A DNA stretch of 64,000 nt from Novosphingobium capsulatum (GCA_015661825.1 DQVI01000065.1:22430-86429), one strand, 5' to 3'; shown: positions 55,722 to 63,752, counted from the first letter of the stretch. Notes: a model not told the origin generated them from the sequence alone. Made by a program: numbers and translations.

Positions 55722-57103
55722 GAGCGCACCGCCTGATAAACGCCGTAGAAACGGCCCTGTGCAGCCCCTGCGGATCCATTGCGGCGCTTGGGCAGGATGA
55801 AGTCGATGATCCCCCGGCAGCGGTCCATGCGCGCCTGCCAGTCGTCGTGCTTATCGGGATCGTCGCGGGGCTCGGCCTGCATCACGTAATACTCCTCGCG
55901 GTAGAGGAAGAGGACGGCATCGGCATCCTGCTCGATCTGGCCGCTGTCGCGCAGGTCGGACAGCATGGGACGCTTATCCGGGCGCTGCTCGACCGAGCGC
56001 GAAAGCTGGGCCAGGGCCATGACGGCCACATCGTGTGCCTTGGCGATCTGCTTGAGCATGCGGCTCACCTCGCTGATCGCCTCATAGGCACTAGCCTTGC
56101 GCGATGTCGGGTGCAGGAGCTGAAGATAATCGACGATCACCAGTTCCAGCTTTTGCCCGCGTGCCGCCATTTTGCGCTTGTGCGACCGGACGAGAGCATC
56201 AAGGCGCCCGACGGTCATCGCCGCAGCATCCACGATGTGTAGCGGGAGGCCGGCGATGTACTTTGCCACGGCATTGACGGTTTCACGCTGCCAGCGGCTC
56301 AGGTTGCGCTTTTGGATCGCCGAGTATGGGACGCGATTGTCGGCGTCGTCGAAGGCCACGTCGGCAAGCATGCGGTGTGCAAGCTGATCGCGGCTCATTT
56401 CGAGCGAGACGAACAGCACGCCATGGCCAGACCGGGCGGCGCCGAGGGCATAGGACGACGAGAAAGCGGTTTTGCCCATGCCAGGGCGCCCGGCCACAAT
56501 GGTAAGGCTCTTGGGCTCCAGCGGTCCGCACAGCTCATCCACGGCAGGGATGGTGCGGCATTCGACGCCCTCAATTCCACGATCCAGCGCGTTGAGCGCG
56601 GCGATCATGGCCGTTTCGGCGTCTGCCTCGTCAAAGCCTTCGCTGGCGCGCGTGGCGATGGCGGCATCAGCATCAGCAGCGATCTCGACCAGAGGACGGT
56701 TGGAGTCGGGGAGGGCGGCCATCACCTCCGACAGCGCAGAGTGCATGCGGCGGCGATCCGCAAGGTCGCGCACCTGCTGCGCCAGTTCACGAGGCGCCAG
56801 CAGTCCATGGATATTGGCCGTCAATCGGGCAATGTAGCCCCAGCCTCCAAGCTCTTTCAGGCCTTCGTCGCCATCGAGATAGGGCTTGAGCGACACGGAT
56901 GTGAAGGCCCGCCCCTTGGCTTGCTCGATCAGAATGGCCGACCAGATGCGGCCATGCGCTGCGGCAAAAAAATCACCTGCCTCGACAATGGCGCTCAGGG
57001 CATCGACAAGACTGTTCTCCATGAGGCAAGCGCCGAGCACGGCAGCTTCTGCCTCAAGGTTCGCGATGATCGGCGCGCTGTCCACCTCTATGCCCCACGT
57101 CAT
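55718..57103 (-). CDS. dnaB: Replicative DNA helicase, DnaB family
   Basis: 461 residues. N-terminal helical DnaB domain (NLEAEAAVLGACLMENSLVD), then the RecA-like core: Walker A GRPGMGKT at 205-212, SLEMS, Walker B LVIVDYLQLL and LAQLSR, ending with DADAVLFLYREEYY and GAAQGRFYG-like motif. Unwinds phage DNA at the fork. Middle of the early operon. Confidence 0.93.
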   Translation of the reverse strand: MTWGIEVDSAPIIANLEAEAAVLGACLMENSLVDALSAIVEAGDFFAAAHGRIWSAILIEQAKGRAFTSVSLKPYLDGDEGLKELGGWGYIARLTANIHGLLAPRELAQQVRDLADRRRMHSALSEVMAALPDSNRPLVEIAADADAAIATRASEGFDEADAETAMIAALNALDRGIEGVECRTIPAVDELCGPLEPKSLTIVAGRPGMGKTAFSSSYALGAARSGHGVLFVSLEMSRDQLAHRMLADVAFDDADNRVPYSAIQKRNLSRWQRETVNAVAKYIAGLPLHIVDAAAMTVGRLDALVRSHKRKMAARGQKLELVIVDYLQLLHPTSRKASAYEAISEVSRMLKQIAKAHDVAVMALAQLSRSVEQRPDKRPMLSDLRDSGQIEQDADAVLFLYREEYYVMQAEPRDDPDKHDDWQARMDRCRGIIDFILPKRRNGSAGAAQGRFYGVYQAVRS

Positions 57104-57288
57104 TTCGATGTCTCCGGGATGCGCTCGAAGGCGCCGAGGAAAAGATCAAAGGCCTCCTGCCTGGCAGAAACCCATGACGGGTTCTCAGCCAGCTCAGGCG
57201 AGGCCATCTCCATAAGGACCAGAGCCTTGTGCGCGGCGAAGGCGCGGGCCGCCTGCTGCTGGTGGAAGCGGTAGGTGGGGACCATCAC
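57100..57288 (-). CDS. Small hypothetical early protein
   Basis: 62 residues, helical with alternating Ala/Phe/Gln. Overlaps both the RusA gene and dnaB by 4 bp, so it is surely translated in the operon. No family. Confidence 0.55.
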   Translation of the reverse strand: MMVPTYRFHQQQAARAFAAHKALVLMEMASPELAENPSWVSARQEAFDLFLGAFERIPETSK

Positions 57289-57644
57289 GACGCCCCACCC
57301 CCAATCACGATCTCGATCCGCCCGTGCTTGCAGGGCTCTCCCCAGGCGAAGGACAGGCGGAAACGATTGTCATCGACGCGCATGGCATCGGCGAGGCCGT
57401 CGAGCTGGGGCTTCATCGCGGCAATGGCATTGTCCATGTCGCGGCGGCGCTTGTCGGGGGCGCGGAAGGTGATCTCCAGCGGCACAGGGCCGGTTGCAGG
57501 TGCAGATACCTTGGAGGCCTTGGCCAGATAGAACGCATCCGACCGGGCGTCCTTTGCCACTTGGCGCTGCACACGCCAATGGATGCGCCGAGCGGCGTTA
57601 GGATTGAGGCGCCCATCTGGCCAAGGAAGCGTGAGGCGCATCAC
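57285..57644 (-). CDS. RusA-like Holliday junction resolvase
   Basis: 119 residues. RusA family: N-terminal WPDGRLNPNAARRIHW, the acidic centre D69-M-D71-N72 (RRRDMDNAIAAMKPQLDGL) and D91/D92. Resolves four-way junctions during replication and before packaging. Overlaps its neighbours by 4 bp. Confidence 0.9.
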   Translation of the reverse strand: MMRLTLPWPDGRLNPNAARRIHWRVQRQVAKDARSDAFYLAKASKVSAPATGPVPLEITFRAPDKRRRDMDNAIAAMKPQLDGLADAMRVDDNRFRLSFAWGEPCKHGRIEIVIGGGAS

Positions 57645-58468
57645 GCAGTGATCCCCTGCGCATCGTCCAGCGCCTTTCGGGCGGCAGCCAGGGCAGTCTC
57701 GACACGAGCAACTCGACTATCGGCTGAAAGGTCGGCCAGCACGCGGCGCACTGCATCCTTGACCTGCCACGATGATGCACTTGCCTTGAGGCCCAAAAAC
57801 TCGATCAGAGGCGCAAATGCCGCGGCCATATCATCAGCCTCTCGGCGAGCACTTTTGAGCAATGCATCTGCCTGCTCACGGGTCTGCGCCACAGGGTCGC
57901 GCCCATCTGCCGAGGCTGCGACAAGCAGAGCCAATTCGTGGCCGATTGCCTTTCCGCGCTGGCGCAGGAATGCATTCCGAGCTTGGTTCCGAAGGCTATC
58001 CTGCTGAAACTTGTCGATCCCCGGATATGGCTCGCACACCGGGTGACAGGTAAGCAGCTTGGCCATGGCCTGGATCGAGCATGGAGTGCCAAGGTGCATG
58101 GGCCTGCGCTCAGTGCGCCACCCCCGGACAGTGCGGAACATCACCCCGCATTCGGCAGGGATTTCCTCTTTCTTCGCCAACCCATGGGGCATGGCAAAGG
58201 TGACGCTCTGGCAGTGCTCAAGGTACTTTCGCCACTTGCCAGAATTGAGGTCGCTCAGCAGGTCGCTGCGCTGCACCTTGATCTCGTAGGCGGAGATTTG
58301 CGGTAGATCATACCGATAGCGCGGGAACGCCATGATGTCGGGCCGAGGCCCAGACCATGCGCCGATTGTCGCATTCAGCCAGGTCCAGACCTTCCCGTCA
58401 TTGCGGAGTCGCCGCGCCAGATCGGCGGCTAAGGCGTCATGGCCCCATTGATGTGCGGGCGCGGCCAT
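57641..58468 (-). CDS. MmcB-like PD-(D/E)XK nuclease-family protein
   Basis: 275 residues. N-terminal nuclease core of the MmcB/DUF type: RPDIMAF with D44, then E62-x-K64 in YEIKVQRSDLLSDL, and KWRKYLEHCQSVTFAMP. The C-terminal 120 residues are helical with a regular heptad at the end. Early operon gene; likely DNA repair or recombination, or host DNA degradation. Confidence 0.75.
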   Translation of the reverse strand: MAAPAHQWGHDALAADLARRLRNDGKVWTWLNATIGAWSGPRPDIMAFPRYRYDLPQISAYEIKVQRSDLLSDLNSGKWRKYLEHCQSVTFAMPHGLAKKEEIPAECGVMFRTVRGWRTERRPMHLGTPCSIQAMAKLLTCHPVCEPYPGIDKFQQDSLRNQARNAFLRQRGKAIGHELALLVAASADGRDPVAQTREQADALLKSARREADDMAAAFAPLIEFLGLKASASSWQVKDAVRRVLADLSADSRVARVETALAAARKALDDAQGITA

Positions 58469-58470
58469 GG

Positions 58471-58725
58471 TCAGAACAGCGACCCTTGCGTTTCCATGCC
58501 CAGCGCGTCGGCATAGGTCGAGAGCAATGCCTCGGCCTCGCGTCGATCGTCGGGCTTCATCTTCCGCAGGCGGACGATGCGGCGCATGATCTTGGGATCG
58601 TAACCCGCGGCCTTGGCCTCGTTGTAGACATCGCGGATATCGTCGCCGATGCCCTTGCGTTCTTCGCCCAGACGCTCGATGCGCTGGATTAGGAGCAGCA
58701 AGCGATTGTCGGTAGCTTCGGCCAT
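58471..58725 (-). CDS. DUF2312 (GapR-like) DNA-binding protein
   Basis: 84 residues from ATG 58725. The DUF2312/GapR core is complete: IERLGEERKGIGDDIRDVYNEAK, AAGYDPKIMRRIVRLRKM, and a short tail. Chromosomal GapR binds overtwisted AT-rich DNA ahead of forks and works with topoisomerases. A phage copy in a replication operon may serve phage replication or compete with the host's. Confidence 0.88.
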   Translation of the reverse strand: MAEATDNRLLLLIQRIERLGEERKGIGDDIRDVYNEAKAAGYDPKIMRRIVRLRKMKPDDRREAEALLSTYADALGMETQGSLF

Positions 58726-58726
58726 G

Positions 58727-58927
58727 TCAGGCGTCCTTGTCTTGAAGCGCGACGGGCACGGGCATGCCGATGCGGGCGCAGATTTCGCGGGTGGTGGCGC
58801 GCACACGGGCCTTGCGGGCATCCCGCCCAACCTGACCCAGCGCGCGGGCATGATCGCTGGCGGTGGGCGCCATGGGGGCAGGGATGGGGACAGGCGCAGC
58901 AGGTGCGCGGCGCGAGAACAGGCCCAT
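58727..58927 (-). CDS. Small hypothetical early protein
   Basis: 66 residues from an ATG overlapping the preceding stop (TGATG). The N terminus is Pro/Ala-rich; the rest is basic and helical with ARKARVRATTREICARIGMPV. Possibly nucleic-acid binding. Unknown. Confidence 0.5.
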   Translation of the reverse strand: MGLFSRRAPAAPVPIPAPMAPTASDHARALGQVGRDARKARVRATTREICARIGMPVPVALQDKDA

Positions 58928-59115
58928 CACATTTCGACCTTGCGGCCGCGCAGGCGGGGCCATCCCGGTGCCGGGGGCGGCTCATTGCGGAACAGGAACC
59001 GGGCCCCATGCTGGCGGCAGTAATCGAGGCGCCGGGCGACCAGCTCGTTGGCGCTGGTGATGACCGCATAGCGCTCGCCGTTGCTGGTCGGTGCGATGAC
59101 ATCGCGGGCGCTCAT
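58927..59115 (-). CDS. Small hypothetical early protein
   Basis: 62 residues, basic, with LDYCRQHGARFLFRNEPPPAPGWPRLRG. Overlaps both neighbours. No family. Confidence 0.5.
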   Translation of the reverse strand: MSARDVIAPTSNGERYAVITSANELVARRLDYCRQHGARFLFRNEPPPAPGWPRLRGRKVEM

Positions 59116-59567
59116 GCCACCACCTTCGGGCCAGCCTTGCGCAGGATCGCGGCAATCGCGTCTCCGGCATTTTCCAGCTCGCTGCGGTGCTCGACGGCAA
59201 AGGCGGCGTCCAGAACGCCATCGCTTTCCAGCGCGGCGGCAACGGCATGCATCACCTTGGCCATGCGCGTCATGCAGGCGAAATCAGCCTGGGTCTCGGC
59301 AATGATGCCGATGCACAGCCGGTCATAAGGGCCCGTGAAACGAGATCCCCATTCGCGGCGCCCACGGGCCAGCGTGATGGCATCCATCGTGGCCGTGCCG
59401 TCGCAGTATTTGGCGGCCTGATCCTCGCTCTTGCCCAGAACGGCGCCGAGGTCGCCATAGGTCAGGCGATCCTCATGCTTGATCTGGGCGAGCGCCTCTC
59501 CAAGCGCGGCCAGCACGTTGGAAGCGGAAAAGACCGCGCGCGGTCCTGTGGATTGGCGGTGTTGCAT
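59112..59567 (-). CDS. Helix-turn-helix early regulator
   Basis: 151 residues. A central helix-turn-helix (LTYGDLGAVLGKSEDQAAKYCDG) resembles XRE-type domains; the C-terminal half is helical and acidic. Second or third gene of the early operon; may act as a CII-like activator or anti-repressor. Confidence 0.6.
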   Translation of the reverse strand: MQHRQSTGPRAVFSASNVLAALGEALAQIKHEDRLTYGDLGAVLGKSEDQAAKYCDGTATMDAITLARGRREWGSRFTGPYDRLCIGIIAETQADFACMTRMAKVMHAVAAALESDGVLDAAFAVEHRSELENAGDAIAAILRKAGPKVVA

Positions 59568-59674
59568 TGCGGTAAACCACTCCCATGATGAGCGATTGCG
59601 AAATTGATGGCCGGGGCAGCGGTGTGGATGGCACCTTCCGCCCCGGCACCCGCTGGTGCGACCCGACGGGCTAT

Positions 59675-59812
59675 TCAGTCCTTGCGCTGGGAGAGTTTGT
59701 CCTCGACCAGCATGGCGATGATGCCGACAGCGGAGAGCAGCAGGGCACCGGCAGAGAATGCCAGCGCGGCCCCGGCGCCATGATCGGCAATGGTGGTGAA
59801 GAGCGCGATCAC
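59675..59812 (-). CDS. Very small membrane protein
   Basis: 45 residues, GTG start overlapping the TGA of the upstream gene (GTGA). One hydrophobic stretch from about residue 14 to 35, rich in Ala/Leu/Gly, ends in a charged tail. Translational coupling is the main support. The 107 bp between it and the next gene hold nothing recognisable. Confidence 0.5.
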   Translation of the reverse strand: MIALFTTIADHGAGAALAFSAGALLLSAVGIIAMLVEDKLSQRKD

Positions 59813-59991
59813 GCGGCCCGTTCCACAGGGCGGGCAGGGAAGAGGAAGGCGACTTGCTCCGCCGGAATGGTGGTCCGAATTGAGACGGCGCCCGACCGGA
59901 TCATGACGAGAAAATCACCGGTATTGAGCGTTTTGACGTGCAATGATGCATCGTGCGAATCGAACGCACGGAAACCATCTTCAGGAGCCAT
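59809..59991 (-). CDS. Small hypothetical early protein
   Basis: 60 residues, no domain. Its start lies 3 bp from the start of a divergent plus-strand gene, and its stop overlaps the next small gene. Beta-rich with KTLNTGDFLVMIRSGAVSIRT. Confidence 0.5.
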   Translation of the reverse strand: MAPEDGFRAFDSHDASLHVKTLNTGDFLVMIRSGAVSIRTTIPAEQVAFLFPARPVERAA

Positions 59992-59993
59992 GG

Positions 59994-60524
59994 ATGTCTG
60001 TCCTCGGCGATTGGTTGAAGGGATTCGAGATGACGACCAGCGACCTTATTGCTGCGATCAGCGCGGCCTTCGGTGGCGGTGGTGCGCTGGGCGCGGCTAT
60101 CGGCTCGGTGCTGGCGAGACGCAGGGCGTTGAGAGCGGCGGAACCGATCATCCGCATCGAATGGGACCAGAGCGGCGAGGTCGGGGCGATCTGCTTCACC
60201 AACAGGATTGCCGAAGACTTGTTCGTCGACAGGATCGATTTCGACGGAGAGATATGGCTGGGCGTTGGCAGTTATCTGCCAAATGGGCAGCCCATCAAGG
60301 AGACCAGGCAGTTTCATGCGGGACCCGCCCTGCCGCGGCACTGGCGCATCGACGCCTCGTCGACGACGAGATTCCCATTTTCCATTCGGCCGTATGTAGT
60401 GGGCCAATCTTCAAGGCTCTCGACGCCGGAAATGGACGGCTGCGAGATGCGGATTACCATCTCTTCCAGCCATGCGACCCTGCGCCACAGGAGGATCACG
60501 GTGATCGCCAGAAGGACGGTTTGA
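59994..60524 (+). CDS. Membrane-anchored protein of unknown function, plus strand
   Basis: 176 residues from an ATG with AGGAG six bases upstream. A Gly/Ala-rich transmembrane helix (about 17-41) and then a beta-rich cytosolic or periplasmic domain with IRIEWDQSGEVGAICFTNRI. It is antisense within the leftward early region and so may be lysogen-expressed; superinfection exclusion is a possible role by analogy only. Confidence 0.6.
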   Translation: MSVLGDWLKGFEMTTSDLIAAISAAFGGGGALGAAIGSVLARRRALRAAEPIIRIEWDQSGEVGAICFTNRIAEDLFVDRIDFDGEIWLGVGSYLPNGQPIKETRQFHAGPALPRHWRIDASSTTRFPFSIRPYVVGQSSRLSTPEMDGCEMRITISSSHATLRHRRITVIARRTV

Positions 60525-60540
60525 CAGGCGAGGAAGGTGA

Positions 60541-60765
60541 TCACGCCGCCCGCTCCGTGGGGGTGGGGCGATCCGAAACAGGGGTGAGGAAGTCAGCGGG
60601 CAGGGCAACGCCGCGTGAACTGGCCACGCCTGCCAACGCAAACCGCCACCGCCACGGAATGGAGCGGCCAGCCAAGCACCAATTCGCAACGGAACCCGGC
60701 GAGGTGTTGAGTGCCTCAGCTACCGCTTTCGCGCCGCCGAGCTCTTTGATCAGTTCCTTGGACAT
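60541..60765 (-). CDS. Cro/YdaS-like transcriptional regulator
   Basis: 74 residues. N-terminal helix-turn-helix (LGGAKAVAEALNTSPGSVANWCLAGRSIPWRW) of YdaS/Cro type. First gene of the leftward early operon, divergent from the CI-like repressor with operators between them. Presumably turns off the repressor and moderates early expression. Confidence 0.82.
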   Translation of the reverse strand: MSKELIKELGGAKAVAEALNTSPGSVANWCLAGRSIPWRWRFALAGVASSRGVALPADFLTPVSDRPTPTERAA

Positions 60766-60774
60766 GCCCCAATG

Positions 60775-60856
60775 TCACAGATTGTGAGTTTCAAGGCAAG
60801 CGTAAATTGTCACAGCCTGTGCGTGGAAGATTGGCCGCATTTACCGCAAAATGTGA
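60775..60856. promoter_or_regulatory. CI/Cro operator region, three sites
   Basis: TCACA-N3-TGTGA at 60775-60787 (perfect), TCACA-N3-TGTGC at 60810-60822 (one mismatch), and a degenerate site at 60844-60856 with one good half (TGTGA). Centres are 35 and 34 bp apart. Lies between the divergent cro-like and repressor starts. Confidence 0.8.
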
Positions 60857-60858
60857 GC

Positions 60859-61188
60859 ATGGATCAGGACGACAAGAATGGCGGCCCCAACTACTTGCGA
60901 GCATGGCGGGAATTTCACCACATGACGCAGGCAGAGCTTGCTGCGAAGGTCGGCACGAATGCCAACATGATCGGCTACCTTGAAGACGGGCAGCGCGCAC
61001 TTTCGCTGAAATGGCTGCGCCGCCTAGCCCCGGCGCTCAAGACGCGGCCTTTGTTTCTTGGGGAAATTGACCCCCGAAAGGCCGACTCGTTGACCATGGA
61101 ACTTGCCATGGCGGTAACAGATGATGATCGCCCACAGGTGAATACGATCCTTGAGACATTCGTAAAGAAGAACGGCACCAACGGCTAA
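60859..61188 (+). CDS. CI-like prophage repressor (XRE family)
   Basis: 109 residues from ATG 60859. Helix-turn-helix at about 12-45 (LRAWREFHHMTQAELAAKVGTNANMIGYLEDGQR), then a short helical tail; no LexA-type Ser/Lys protease domain, so not self-cleaving by RecA. An upstream ATG (60772) would put operators inside the gene and is not preferred. Maintains lysogeny by binding the TCACA-N3-TGTGA sites. Confidence 0.85.
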   Translation: MDQDDKNGGPNYLRAWREFHHMTQAELAAKVGTNANMIGYLEDGQRALSLKWLRRLAPALKTRPLFLGEIDPRKADSLTMELAMAVTDDDRPQVNTILETFVKKNGTNG

Positions 61189-61203
61189 ACACCAGGGGGC
61201 GTT

Positions 61204-61740
61204 ATGGGGCGATGGATGATTGCGGGTATAGCGCTCGCGTTGGTGGGGTGTGGTGACCAAAAGCCAGAAAATACTGCGCAGGAGGTGAGTGTTAATCGTG
61301 GAGCGGCCGAGAGCGGCGGTCGATCTTCCAATCTTCCGGTATCGTCACCCCAGGAGGCTGTGGAGGCATCAGCAGTTGTCTCTGCTTACAGGGGAGATTG
61401 GGTACCGGTCGACCAAAGCAGTGCTGGCTACACGCTATACGTGGATCGGGCCTCGATTTACCCAATCTCATCCACCCGCAAGCGTGCGGATGTGGGTTAC
61501 GCCGACGATTCTGGGCGAACGCTAATTCGGATCGGCTTTCACTGCGATGAAAAAATGGCTGATCGTATGGATGATGGGTTAGGCCAGGTGAGTACTGATT
61601 TGCCCGACCTAGTCGGTGATCTTCCGCGCGAAGAACCTCATCTTTCCGCGCGGGATTACGTTTGCTTTGGAAAGCGCTCCAAGCCGGAGCGAGATATGCC
61701 TGCGATCAAAGAAATTCCCGCAGTGGCGGATGGGGGATAG
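61204..61740 (+). CDS. Lipoprotein co-transcribed with the repressor
   Basis: 178 residues: a signal peptide with lipobox ALVGC (Cys17), a Ser/Gly/Glu-rich spacer, and a C-terminal domain (about 55-165) like surface-adhesin E-type proteins (WVPVDQSSAGYTLYVDRAS, RIGFHCDEK). AGGGGG before the ATG. Follows the repressor by 15 bp, so it is expressed in the lysogen: a candidate for superinfection exclusion or other change of the host surface. Confidence 0.72.
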   Translation: MGRWMIAGIALALVGCGDQKPENTAQEVSVNRGAAESGGRSSNLPVSSPQEAVEASAVVSAYRGDWVPVDQSSAGYTLYVDRASIYPISSTRKRADVGYADDSGRTLIRIGFHCDEKMADRMDDGLGQVSTDLPDLVGDLPREEPHLSARDYVCFGKRSKPERDMPAIKEIPAVADGG

Positions 61741-61743
61741 GCA

Positions 61744-62094
61744 ATGGCTGAGCAGCCAAAGCCCAGCGTTTACCTCGTCCAGTTTGCCTTGGCAGCGGGA
61801 ACAGAGGAGCGGGCACGCGAAGGCGTCTATCGGCAGTTCGAGGCCGCCAATGCCGAGTTGTTTGGTGGCGAGCGCAACGTCGCGATGATGGGGGCGGCCG
61901 GCCTGTCGATCGCGATATTTGGAGTTAGCCGTCTGACCGCCCGCGAAATTCGGGACCGCTACGAACGAAAGGCTGCCCTGCGCCCGCACAATGTGCTGGT
62001 GGTCCAGATCGGCAGCGAAGTCGCAGAATACCATTGGAACAATCTCGGTTCATGGCTCAAGCGCCATACCGGAAGTTCAAGCCCGTTGCTCTGA
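61744..62094 (+). CDS. Hypothetical protein of the immunity operon
   Basis: 116 residues with a central hydrophobic segment (NVAMMGAAGLSIAIFGVS) and polar flanks. 3 bp after the lipoprotein stop, hence probably co-expressed. Overlaps convergently with the next gene by 18 bp. No family. Confidence 0.55.
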   Translation: MAEQPKPSVYLVQFALAAGTEERAREGVYRQFEAANAELFGGERNVAMMGAAGLSIAIFGVSRLTAREIRDRYERKAALRPHNVLVVQIGSEVAEYHWNNLGSWLKRHTGSSSPLL

Positions 62095-62391
62095 TGCGTC
62101 GCCTTCCTTGCGAATTTCCGCCTCGCTGATACTCAGCTCATCAGCGAGGCAGGTGATGTCCGCACCTTCTTCGTGTGGCCAGCTCCAGACGTTGTAGCGC
62201 GCATGGCCAGTGGCTCCGTCGCTGAAAATGCGCTTGACCCGGACTTCAGCAGGCGCTGCCAAGATGATCGAAATCTGCCACATCTTCGTCGCCAGCCAAG
62301 CCAATGGGCCATGCGACAGCCAATGCGGCGGCACATTCTTGTAGATCCAGTATTCGAACCGGCGCCCGCGCGGCACTTTCACCTTGACCAT
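62077..62391 (-). CDS. Hypothetical protein under phage operator control
   Basis: 104 residues from ATG 62391, with a perfect GGAGGTGG before it. Basic N terminus, Trp-rich middle (YWIYKNVPPHWLSHGPLAWLATKMW), acidic C terminus. Divergent from the plus-strand operon at 62558, with two repressor operators between. Early-expressed accessory gene. Confidence 0.55.
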   Translation of the reverse strand: MVKVKVPRGRRFEYWIYKNVPPHWLSHGPLAWLATKMWQISIILAAPAEVRVKRIFSDGATGHARYNVWSWPHEEGADITCLADELSISEAEIRKEGDASEQRA

Positions 62392-62468
62392 ACCACCTCC
62401 ATCAGGGCGCCATTTGGCGTCCTTTTTTGCATGCGCAATCGATAGGTGAATCGCTTCAGGTCTGGCAA

Positions 62469-62516
62469 TCACAATCTGTGAATTTTTCCGCTTGACCGAA
62501 TAATCACAATCTGTGA
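62469..62516. promoter_or_regulatory. Second operator pair for the prophage repressor
   Basis: Two identical perfect sites TCACAATCTGTGA at 62469-62481 and 62504-62516, centres 35 bp apart. Same half-sites and spacing as at the cI/cro locus. A TTGACC (62492-62497) lies between them and may be a -35 box for the rightward operon. Confidence 0.82.
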
Positions 62517-62557
62517 GCATCTCTCCATAGCCGCACAACGCGGCGTGGAGACCGCAG

Positions 62558-62974
62558 ATGCCCATCGGCACGCACCTCGAAATTCCCGCCTGGCACCAGA
62601 CCAGCGCCGCTCAGGCCGTCATCGCCAGCATTGCCCCCACCTCGATGCGCATCATCAAGCGCACGCGCGTTGTGGGGCCCGACTATTTCTCGTGGACCTT
62701 TCCTGAGGAGCAACGCCGGGCGCTCGAAGCTCTGCGCGATGCCGCCGCGGCGAAGATCGTGGGCTTCACCTTCCGTGAGGCCGAGAACAACGACGAGCGC
62801 CGCGAATTCGTCTCGGTCTGGGGCCAGCTTCCCGATCTCGATGATGCCTTGGCGCCCCGCTTCGGCAACCCCGAGGCACTGGCTGCGGCGTGGTGCTTCC
62901 ACGATGTCGATCACCTGAACCGCATCTGGCAGGCCGAATGCGCCCGCGCCGATGCCGCGCGGGAGGCCGCGTGA
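62558..62974 (+). CDS. Hypothetical protein, first gene of rightward early operon
   Basis: 138 residues. Alpha/beta protein (EIPAWHQTSAAQAVIASIAPTS, FTFREAENNDERREFVSVWG) without a known domain. It follows the second operator pair and so would be expressed when the repressor falls. Confidence 0.6.
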   Translation: MPIGTHLEIPAWHQTSAAQAVIASIAPTSMRIIKRTRVVGPDYFSWTFPEEQRRALEALRDAAAAKIVGFTFREAENNDERREFVSVWGQLPDLDDALAPRFGNPEALAAAWCFHDVDHLNRIWQAECARADAAREAA

Positions 62975-62976
62975 CC

Positions 62977-63129
62977 ATGACCCAGCAGACCACCTATGCC
63001 GACTTCGACCGCCTGCTGGCCGCCTGCCAGCGCGCCAACGAGGCCGAGCGCGCACAGCTCGCGGCGATGGCCAATATGGCCCGCGCGGCCCGCGCCGAAA
63101 TCCGCAAGATTGTGGAGAGCATCCAGTGA
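62977..63129 (+). CDS. Small helical protein
   Basis: 50 residues from ATG 62977; one long Ala/Arg-rich amphipathic helix (RLLAACQRANEAERAQLAAM). The stop overlaps the GTG start of the next gene. Unknown function. Confidence 0.6.
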   Translation: MTQQTTYADFDRLLAACQRANEAERAQLAAMANMARAARAEIRKIVESIQ

Positions 63130-63560
63130 GCGCGCCCGAACCTACCCGCCGCGCCTGCCCGGCCTGCGGAGACAGCACGCGCCTCTATCGCGATGTCGAG
63201 CAGGTCTGGAACCCGGTAACGGGCGAATGGGAATTCGCCGGAACCATGGGCAAGGCAGATTGCTCGACCTGTGACTGGTCCGGCACCGAGGACGAGACCG
63301 AGGGCCCCCTCTGTCAGGGCTGCGGCAAGCCCGAGGCGGCATGCAGCGCAAATCCCTGCGCGGCGGTTGCTGCGGATCGGGGATATGGAGTTACCGCACG
63401 AGGTGCGGCCTACGTTTCCCTTTGCGCTTGGGTCGAATGGCATCGCCGCGCGACTACCGACGACGATTGCCAATATCTCAACAGCACTGCCTGGGCAGAC
63501 GCCGCCACGCTCGCGAAAGAGACCGCAGCCACCCTTGCTGTGCTCAGCGGGAAGGGCTGA
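63126..63560 (+). CDS. Zinc-ribbon phage protein
   Basis: 144 residues, GTG start in a GTGA overlap. Several Cys pairs (CPAC, CSTC, CQGC) form likely zinc ribbons in the first 75 residues; the rest is helical. Possibly DNA- or RNA-binding. No family. Confidence 0.6.
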   Translation: MSAPEPTRRACPACGDSTRLYRDVEQVWNPVTGEWEFAGTMGKADCSTCDWSGTEDETEGPLCQGCGKPEAACSANPCAAVAADRGYGVTARGAAYVSLCAWVEWHRRATTDDDCQYLNSTAWADAATLAKETAATLAVLSGKG

Positions 63561-63563
63561 GGG

Positions 63564-63752
63564 ATGCACCACCCCATCGCCTTCGCCGCGATCATCGGCG
63601 CCGCTCTCACGCTTCTGGCTGTCGCCATGGCCGCGCCGCGCATCGCCGGAGTCCGTCCCGATCATGCCGTCCTGCGCGCCAGCGTCGGAATTGCCGGGCT
63701 GCTGGTGATCCCCTTTTTCATCCTCGTCGTGGAGGCCGTTTTCAATGTCTGA
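63564..63752 (+). CDS. Small membrane protein
   Basis: 62 residues with two hydrophobic helices (about 5-25 and 40-60). In the rightward operon; overlaps the next gene by 8 bp. Unknown. Confidence 0.55.
   Translation: MHHPIAFAAIIGAALTLLAVAMAAPRIAGVRPDHAVLRASVGIAGLLVIPFFILVVEAVFNV

Noticed and set aside
59585..60787. 400-codon plus-strand frame
   Set aside because: Runs across both coding strands and several coupled small genes; no sensible domain. The 59994-60524 gene in another frame is better supported.
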